Assembly: GCA_947579665.1 (NCBI GenBank)
Contig: OX388345.1
Location: forward strand, 28,487,849 to 28,551,848
Length of the DNA stretch: 64,000 nt
From: Sympetrum striolatum
Taxonomy: Eukaryota; Arthropoda; Insecta; Odonata; Libellulidae
Reading direction: 5' to 3'
Shown here: piece after piece, positions 56,666-64,000 of the stretch
Layout of the letters: every line of letters begins with the position of its first letter
How positions within the stretch are numbered: position 1 is the stretch's first letter
The notes under the pieces: model-generated
Told to the model about the DNA's origin: nothing
What the model saw: only the letters and a program-made list of their open reading frames with translations
Database searches by the model: none
Made by a program: the position numbers and the translations under genes

Positions 56666-59492
56666 TAATAAAAAGATAAAATTAATCCTCTTGAGGTCGC
56701 ATATATCAGACAAAGTAGACTTGAATGTAGGAGCAAATGAGCACCACAGATGCTTCATAAAGTCACCTGCTTCTCACTTTGCCAAACACCTCTTGGAGCC
56801 GAGCCATAAGAGAGATTTCAACTCTAAAATCCCACATGTAACTAGTAAAGGTACTCGCCGAAAGTTTCTCGATTTTTTCTCTTTCTTTCTCGCTCTAATT
56901 CCCCGAAATTCTCCACATTAACGAATTCCTTTTTCCTTTCACTCCGCACTGATCCATTCTCTCCTCCCTCCCACCGATCCGTACCCTTGCAACGATGGCC
57001 CCGTACCCATTTGCCTGCAATGGCCTTCCTAATGGCCCCCCTCCATTCCACCCCTTGCCTTAATATTTTTTCCCCTCCAACCCCTCTCCTTCAATGAATA
57101 TACTTTGTATAAAATTTTTGGTCTCCTGGTGATGGGTTCAATTCGCTAAAGCCGTTGAAAAAGTTCGTTTTCTGTCTTCATTTCTGGGAAGTAATGGATT
57201 TCCATAAAGCTGTGACTTCGTCCGTGAAACAAAGATACATTTTTAAACCGTTCCTTATACCTTCACTCTATTTTTTCTGGTGCATCTTTTCAAACTACTA
57301 AAAAAATATTTAATTCGCATGAATTCTACTCTCGGTTTTCTGTAGCTCCTCAGATTTTGCTCTCGTACGTGATAAGCGGTGCTGCCATTGAGCCATAAAA
57401 TTTTAACTTGGTGTTTTGTCCTCTGTTATATTTTGTGGTTTTGGACTATTATTTCACACAATGTACTGGGTTGAGCTAATTTTCGTGTCGTATTTTTGCT
57501 GTAGTCGTATTTTCATTTTTCTTGTAAATATTTCAGGTGCTATAATATTTTATAAATTGATTTACAGTTGATCTATTTTTTCGTTCAATCTGTTAAGGGA
57601 GAAATCCCAAAAGGAAAACATGACCCTATAGGTAAGGGTACCTACTGAGCAGATGGCCAGGACTCGACAGTCATAATGATAATACTTTATTGGTCGATAA
57701 AACAAACACATCTAAGTATAGGACATACTTACTAATTTAATAACTACCACTAACTATTTACGTAGTTACTAATTTGTTGTTACGAGTTTATTTATATACG
57801 TCACGAATTATATTTTAGTCATAAATGAAGAGATAATTTGGTACACAACACATGGTAAGGAACAAATCACAAAATCAAATACTTACAAACGTAGCTATAT
57901 ATTTGAATATTTTTAAATTATTAATTCATCTAAACTCTGATATGTTTTACTATGCAAAAAGTGCCTCAGTTTATTTTGAGGAAAGTGTACAATTAGCATC
58001 CTTCAAAGCACGAGGAAGCATACTGTACTCTTTCAGAGCCATTATCTCAAAGCTTTTTGCAATTAGGTTCAGTTCATGCGTTGGAGGTCTCAAGAGGAAT
58101 CTTCCTCTTGTAAGCATAATTATCTTCCTGTTTATCATATTTATCTATGTTTGAATGAACATGGACTTACAATTAGTATTCACTTACAAAAAAATGCAAG
58201 CCTCGGAAAGTGATTGCATCCTACCGCAGCGTTGAATTATTTCAAAGTTCAATTTGGAATCCTTATTCTAGTTAGAAATTACAATTCCATTGTTTTGACA
58301 GTAGCTCAAACGGAGCCTCATTAAGCATTGTTCTCTAGTCGCGATGACGTACAACGAGAAGTGAGACAGTTCTCATTATATGGAGGTAAATAGTACTCCA
58401 ATGTAATAGAGCGTTTCATTCGTTCAGCTGCGCTTGAGTGGCAGGAGTATCCGGCAGACAGGGGTGAAAGCTCTGCAGCGAAAAGAAGAGAAGCACCCTT
58501 TAGATTCCCAACGAGAAAATGCGATCATTTCGCTCTCAGTGGCGCAAATGTTTCAGGCGCAAGATTCGTGCCCCCGAATTGTATATCTTCGACACTGGGG
58601 AAAACAATCCCACGCCTTATCGTTTTTCATCGCATCGAAATGTTGTTGTTTGTCCTCTTTGGAACACCATAAAGAGGGGATATCATACAACCTCCATTTT
58701 ATGCACCCTCTCTTCACATCCGCCGACACTTCTCCTCTCCAATTCATGGCGTCATATCATCCCGCATTCCCACGAGAGTTTTCTCTGTTTTCTGCTGCCT
58801 TTCGATATACTCTGCAGAACTAAATGAGGACAGGATTCTTATCTTTCGTGAATATATAACAACCGAATTGAAGTAACACGCAAGCAGATCTATGTATCTA
58901 TAAGTATTACGTATATGTATGTGTGAGTGCTTATAGACATTTTTCTACACTAACATCAGAATTATCTTCGTAGCATCGGAGTTATAGGTTAATATTACTT
59001 CAATGATTCTATACGTGTCTAAATCTTTTTATATGCATTATGGGCCTTCCGTAAGGGTGAGGCAAAGCGGTACAGGGTACACCAAAATTTCAATAAACTC
59101 CAATAAATTTAAATCACACAAACTTGAGAAATTACTTCAATTTTCATCAATTTCGAACGCTGTCGTATTTACTACAAATGCGATTACAAAATCAAGTTTA
59201 TGAACTATCTCGCTGTTTTCCTGCGGTTACGGTAGAAAATAGCTTGTGAGGAATAAATGGCGATAAAATTCCTCTTAGTATAATTTAGACTGCTAAATAT
59301 TTGAGCAATTACGTTTCCAATGGTGAAACGCAGAGGGAAAACTTTCGCAGTATTGGATGGTTCTTCAGTTTAGCATTGCGTATATTATTAACAGCTACAA
59401 ATTCTAGATTTGTGAATAGGAAGCGAGGTTTTATTGAAAATGTAATCGTATCAGTATAGTAGAAAGGATCCGTTGCTTTCCCGGGTGAATGT
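56666..59492. other. Unclassified DNA, no gene recognised
   Basis: It includes a C/T-rich stretch at about 56880-57090 and a CpG-richer block at about 58420-58760, where frames of 129 and 102 codons overlap on the + strand without domains. Confidence 0.4.
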
Positions 59493-59646
59493 TCTGCAGA
59501 AAGATTTCGCACGTTTCCAACCGGCTGACTTCATTGCGGAGTTCCGACATTTCTGCTGCTATCTCCGCTGCCATCCTCAGCGTTGGACCACTCAACGTCA
59601 CGATGAATCCACCCTGTTGGAAACCCGTGAAATCTTTCTGCATCAC
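59493..59646. repeat. Imperfect palindrome, copy B (related to 43711-43918)
   Basis: TGCAGAAAGATTTC at 59495 and its complement GAAATCTTTCTGCA near 59629-59642 pair perfectly over 14 bp. Pairing continues through TTTCCAAC / GTTGGAAA to about 37 bp. The interior CTGCTGCTATCTCCGCTGCC, then ATCCTCAG matches CTGCCGCTATCACTGCTGCC, then ATCCTCAG of copy A (24 of 28). The preceding CTTTCCCGGGTGAATGT matches CTTTCCCGATAAATGT there. On the minus strand it overlaps a 71-codon frame. Confidence 0.68.
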
Positions 59647-59812
59647 GAAAGTAGCATAATGCAGTGTATCGTGAGCCGTTCAACGGATAGTTTCCTAGTC
59701 ATACAAAGGGCCTAGTGATGAAGAGAGGTGTTATATTTTCCACATTATGAATAACTACCGTATTGAATCCTTTCCTACTCGATTGGAATTAACGAGCATG
59801 TGTGATTTATTA

Positions 59813-60475
59813 CTTTCTCCATATACGTAGTGTAGAGAAAGTATTGTATTCGCAAAAAATTCGACCTCCAGATTTCAATGGAAATAGATGTTTTGGGGCC
59901 CATAGAGTTCGTTTTCGCTATTTTCCCGAACACGTCTGTCTGTGGTAAAACAATTTGTGGGCGCTTTTTCTCAAAAAGTAATTATCCAATCATTTCCAAA
60001 ATTCTTATTTAGTATTTTCCTAACAATGCCAAGAGTTTATTAGTTTTTGGTGAATATCGCTTAACCGAAAGTTGCGGTTTATTCGGAACAAAATGTTGTT
60101 TCCTAAATATCTCTGTCAGAATGCAATTTAGGTATATACAATTATAAACAAAAGTTATAGATAATGTACATAACTACAACTTTTGTTTGGACCAATTTTT
60201 CGTAACACTGATCGTTTAGGAGTTATTAGTGTATACTCGCTAACCGTAAGTTTCTTTTTATCCAAAAATTGTAGTTTTTCTTAAATATCTCTGACAGAAT
60301 GTGATGTATTTATATACAATTTGTACAGAAGTTATAGATAGTGTATTTTACTACAACTTTTGTTTGAAACATTTTTCTGTAACACTCATTGTTTTGGAGT
60401 TATTTATATATCACCGGCATAGGCTTCTATTTTCAATAAATATGGAGAAAGTCATGTGTTGGCCAAAGCACATTT
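59813..60475 (+). mobile_element. Family A repeat, copy 4
   Basis: CTTTCTCCATATACGTAGTG at the left, TATGGAGAAAGTCATGTGTT then GGCCAAAGCACA at the right. It has two internal units of about 180 bp sharing TTAAATATCTCTG and CTACAACTTTTGTTTG (about 60100-60230 and 60275-60400). No coding frame. Confidence 0.82.
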
Positions 60476-61171
60476 TTTTATATATAACATCCGTCACTCT
60501 TTCCGTCATCCTCACACAGGAGTTGCTTTTTCTATCTCCCATAGACCCAAATATTCCTGTCTTCTTTTAGTTGTTTGGAGTGCATGTTTTTTGAATCGTT
60601 CTGCTTTAAACTTCACTTCCATAGGTTAGACCTGGTAAAATTCATTTTTTGAGGACTTTTCTTACTATCGGTATTTATATACTAAAAATATTTTTTGTAG
60701 TTGTTTAAGCAAATTTATTCTTATGTTGGCTGTATTACTTCTGTTGCTCTCGGCAGTAGTAACAAATTTTCTTCTGTGTAAACATGCTAGGGACCAACCT
60801 TAAATTATCACGGTATTTTTGGGGTCATTGACCATCCCTCTGTCACAATGTGTCACGTACAGATTCGTATCCTTCCTCTTCATGTCACAAAGGAGTCACA
60901 AGGTCCCTTATGGCTATAATTTTCACCTTTTAAACAAACAACAAATTTTCTTTTTAGGTTACCATAAAAATTTCTTTCCTGCAGCAAGGTTGCGTAGCAA
61001 AATGACATCGAGAAACGCTGATAAAATATAATATGTATAAAAAATATATTCTAAAAACAACCCTCGTCTCTCATTAAATAGAAATTATTGAAACTAAATA
61101 CTGATCTAATGTATTTTCGTTGAATTTGATTGGGTATTTCTCTAGTTGAGATAATTGATATCCTGCAAAAG
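60476..61171. other. Unclassified DNA
   Basis: Nothing was recognised. Confidence 0.35.
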
Positions 61172-61181
61172 GGCTTACTTA

Positions 61182-61334
61182 CAAAAGGGAGAAAAAATTT
61201 GTAAATTTTCCACACAATTGTTTTCATCGACGACCGGTTTCGATAAAAAACAATTGTGTGGAAAATTTACTACTTTTTTCTTCCTTTTGTAAAATGGCTT
61301 TCCACAAAGTAACGCTTGATCATCTAGATTTAAT
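61182..61334 (+). mobile_element. Penelope-type hammerhead mini-element, copy 2 (153 bp)
   Basis: It is flanked by a perfect 10-bp direct repeat GGCTTACTTA (61172-61181 and 61335-61344). Arms 61201-61224 and 61247-61270 are perfectly complementary over 24 bp. The loop has GACCGGTTTC, the hammerhead GAAACCGGTC signature on the minus strand, but CTGATGA is absent, so it cannot self-cleave as written. The tail AAAATGGCTTTCCACAAAGT is on the + strand, as in the 35826 copy. Size and design agree with that copy (156 bp). Confidence 0.8.
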
Positions 61335-61344
61335 GGCTTACTTA

Positions 61345-63405
61345 TTTGTGACATCAAATTGTGTATCGTATACTCTCCCATGTCTAAAAGTATCACCTGT
61401 CACATATTCCAGATACCCCTTGTCCTAAGTATGATATCATTTAAGAATTGCCTCTAAATTGGGTCGACACTTCTGCCACAAAAAGTATATCTTTGTCTCG
61501 GTTTAATTTGTTTTGAGTTCAAGTTTTTGTCGTTGAGTCCTTGAAGCATGGATCTTCTGCGATGGTTGCAAAGAGTAAATACCATCCGGGAAAGTCGGCG
61601 TATTCCTTATCTATCCGTGGACCCTTCCTTACCTAGTGTATAGGTTTAAAGTCTACGTAATAGAGCTTCTGTAAATAAAATTGGTGACAAACAGTCTTCT
61701 TGTTCTATTTTTTGTCGATATCGCGACTTAGCGCGATACCGAGGCGATCAGTGTAACGTTTAAGTAAGAAACAACCGTATTCCACATCTAACTCTTCCTT
61801 ATCTAGCGATGGAATTACAGCAAATAACTGTTATTTGGCGGCTAGCACACATTGCAGAAATAAAGGTATCAAGTAGATTTCTATATTGGTTCATTCTAGT
61901 TATAATTTCCCATTTATCTTATTTGAAAACATTGACGGAGTTCAGCTTGTTCCTTAACGTAAAATCGATTTTTTTTATACTCACTACTCTTGACAAATTC
62001 TTCGACGTTAACCATTTTGAAGGTTTGAAACCACTTCATCTGAGTTAAAAGATGATAAAGAAATTCTACCGTAAAGGTAGAATTTCCTAAGCCAAGCGTT
62101 TTTTATTGGAATGTATTTCTATAACGTTTTAAAATTATTTATTCCTTATCAATTTTTAGTAACCATGAACATTGTTGCATTTTAAAATCGAAGCGTATAA
62201 AATTTACATTTGTGATATTAAATAGGATAAAAATGTATAATAACAATAAACTAACATTAATAAATGGAAATAGTTTGTAAAGAGACATAGAAAACATTGA
62301 ATCATATCTAATTCAAGTTTTTTTACGATAAATGTAAGCGAACTCTGTTTTAAATGGCACTGCTAAATTGAAAACTGAACTCTATGATCAAGGATTGAAA
62401 TTTAATTATACTTCCAACCTAATTTATTCCGATTATTCGCGAACTAAATCCATAAATAATTTAAACCGAAATATCTACAAACATCAAAAAAGAAATTAGT
62501 ATTGATTTGTCATTGAAAACGTTCCGAGTCGTTTATGCGATAATTTTAGACACAATCGCGTGTTTTGAAGAAAATCGACACCTTTAAAGAACGAGTGACG
62601 GAGATTTTTCCTCTGAAGAAGGGGTATCTATCCACTTTTTCACCGCGCTTTCTGCTGTAGTCGCGGCAAACATTATGCTTACAGTCGTAGTCATATCGTG
62701 ACAATTTTCAGTTCAGATTAAAATTCGTTTATAATATAAATATTAACTAAGAACGAGGAAATAAGTTTAATTATTCAGTTTCACGCCATCTACACCGAGA
62801 AAAATTCGATTCTTCAAAATCATTCAATGCTATTCTCATAAGTAAACAGATTATTATTTGTAAACATTAGTTGCAATTAGATAACAGCCAGTCGGCAATA
62901 TAGACCTATTATATACAACACAAACAACTTAAAAAATAAGATATAATAAATATTGACATTATTTACAACACAACAACTTATAAATACAATGTAATGAATC
63001 TCGTTGCTCTACACATATAATAACACAAGTATCAGTCAACAACGGTACAAAATAAAGTTAAATGAAGGAATTGAGGTGTCAATTAATGTTCTCAGCTTAT
63101 ACTTTTTCATTATTTTTAAATAGTTTCATCTTAAGTAGTATATTTTCTGGAAAGGAACTAAGAATTTCCTTTGCTAGGACATTTCGGTCAATGTTGCATA
63201 GTTAGTCATTCGATTCTTTTTCCTTTAAATGAATTTTCTTCATGCAAAGTAAAATAATAGCATCGTAGTCTGTAATTCTCTGTTTGCGCTTGCTGTGTGA
63301 CAACAACTGTTGGTAAATTGCACATTATGGAAAACTCGCCAATCAAGTCAACCCAACCCGAGATTTATTTTAGAAAAATTGATGAACAAGTTAATGATTT
63401 GAACT
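61345..63405. other. Unclassified AT-rich DNA
   Basis: No gene was recognised. It contains a perfect 11-bp hairpin listed separately. Otherwise AT-rich. Confidence 0.4.
62060..62086. repeat. Perfect 11-bp hairpin
   Basis: GAAATTCTACC-GTAAA-GGTAGAATTTC. It lacks a T run after it and sits in eukaryotic-looking DNA, so it is not read as a terminator. Confidence 0.9.
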
Positions 63406-63409
63406 TTAA

Positions 63410-63986
63410 CCCTCCGTCAGTCGCGCCGTTGTATTCTGTACAACACAGACGGTTTTTCGGGTCCCGTTTCTACCTGGGTGGTCCCTTGAACCTCATTCCC
63501 GGGTCTATTCCTCTATCGCACTTACTATTATCTTTTAAAGTCGTCAAACGCTCCTTTTTAGTCTTAAACCGACTGCGAAAGCGAGTAAATCTGTGAAGTG
63601 ACGACTGTTGTAACACATACAACGCGCGTCCGCTTGGGTAAGTTTTTCGTTGGTGAACTATATTTTTGCATATTATAACGTTTATATTGAGTTTTTTACT
63701 TATTTCGTCTTAAAATTCATTACTCGTAGACGCATTTCAATTTCAGATTCAATTGGCATCTAGCTTTTTAGATACTCTCTGAAAGCATGTAAATAAATAA
63801 AGGTAAATAATAATATTTTTTACTAAAAGTTGTTTACTTCTTAAATTATACTATTAACTAAAGTTCAGCACTCAGAAATAGTAATGTGTTCAATTAATTT
63901 TACAATTTTGGCCGAAAAACGATCTACTGTATGGAATACAACGGGCAACTGCTCGTGTTATGAAAATAGGCGCGACTAATGAAAGG
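63410..63986. mobile_element. piggyBac-type MITE (577 bp)
   Basis: TTAA flanks both sides (63406-63409 and 63987-63990). The ends CCCTCCGTCAGTCGCGCC and (inverted) CCTTTCATTAGTCGCGCC share AGTCGCGCC and the CC start. Subterminal GTTGTATTC / GAATACAAC words also invert. It is non-coding, and the frame at 63297-63596 that overlaps its left end has no domain. It is a different family from 25082-25716. Confidence 0.78.
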
Positions 63987-64000
63987 TTAAGATTGTGTTC

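Noticed and set aside
58434..58823. 129-codon open frame on the + strand
   Set aside because: A 102-codon frame overlaps it in another phase, and there is no recognisable motif or splice context.
62060..62086. Rho-independent terminator
   Set aside because: There is no T run after the hairpin, and the window is eukaryotic in every other respect.

Overview
The window looks like intergenic or intronic DNA from an AT-rich animal genome, most likely an insect or another arthropod. I infer this from the repeat content. It holds RTE-like non-LTR retrotransposon remnants, a mariner transposase relic, hAT and piggyBac-type non-autonomous elements, tRNA-derived SINEs and Penelope-type hammerhead ribozyme elements. 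None of these fixes the species. There are no bacterial features, no operons, no rRNA and no intact tRNA gene. No long open frame shows a recognisable host protein domain, and the longest ones (up to 180 codons) lie in CpG-rich or repeat DNA and look accidental.

Layout. At 1-3.6 kb two copies of a roughly 0.7-1.0 kb repeat family (Family A) lie tail to tail around a CpG-rich unique segment. 3.6-14 kb is mostly unclassified AT-rich DNA with a 79-bp and a 77-bp Tc1-like palindromic MITE. At 15.2-17.9 kb are two decayed RTE-like retrotransposon pieces with a hAT-like insertion. At 19.66-20.01 kb is an unusual element with an 8-bp target duplication and a 15-bp minisatellite inside its terminus; a second copy lies at 46.4 kb. 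21.4-25.7 kb is transposon-dense: a hAT MITE, retrotransposon 3' ends, a deleted mariner and a piggyBac-type MITE. 26.1-35 kb contains mostly single-copy DNA with CpG-rich segments, including a good candidate core promoter, first exon and splice donor at 32.64-32.72 kb. 35.4-38 kb carries two retrotransposon fragments and two hammerhead-type elements. 41-49 kb has two hAT elements, SINEs, a long imperfect palindrome and several hairpins. 50-64 kb has further retrotransposon, SINE and Family A copies, a second hammerhead-type mini-element, and a piggyBac-type MITE at the right edge.

The most interesting signals are three. First, two roughly 155-bp elements with clean target duplications (14 and 10 bp) are built as long hairpins around a hammerhead ribozyme core or its remnant, and the core points in opposite directions relative to the tail. 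Second, the GGCGCC-ended element has minisatellite-bearing termini. Third, a related pair of palindromic segments 16 kb apart each keep self-complementary arms although they have diverged from each other. Boundaries were read by eye. All family assignments rest on motif recognition, not on searches.
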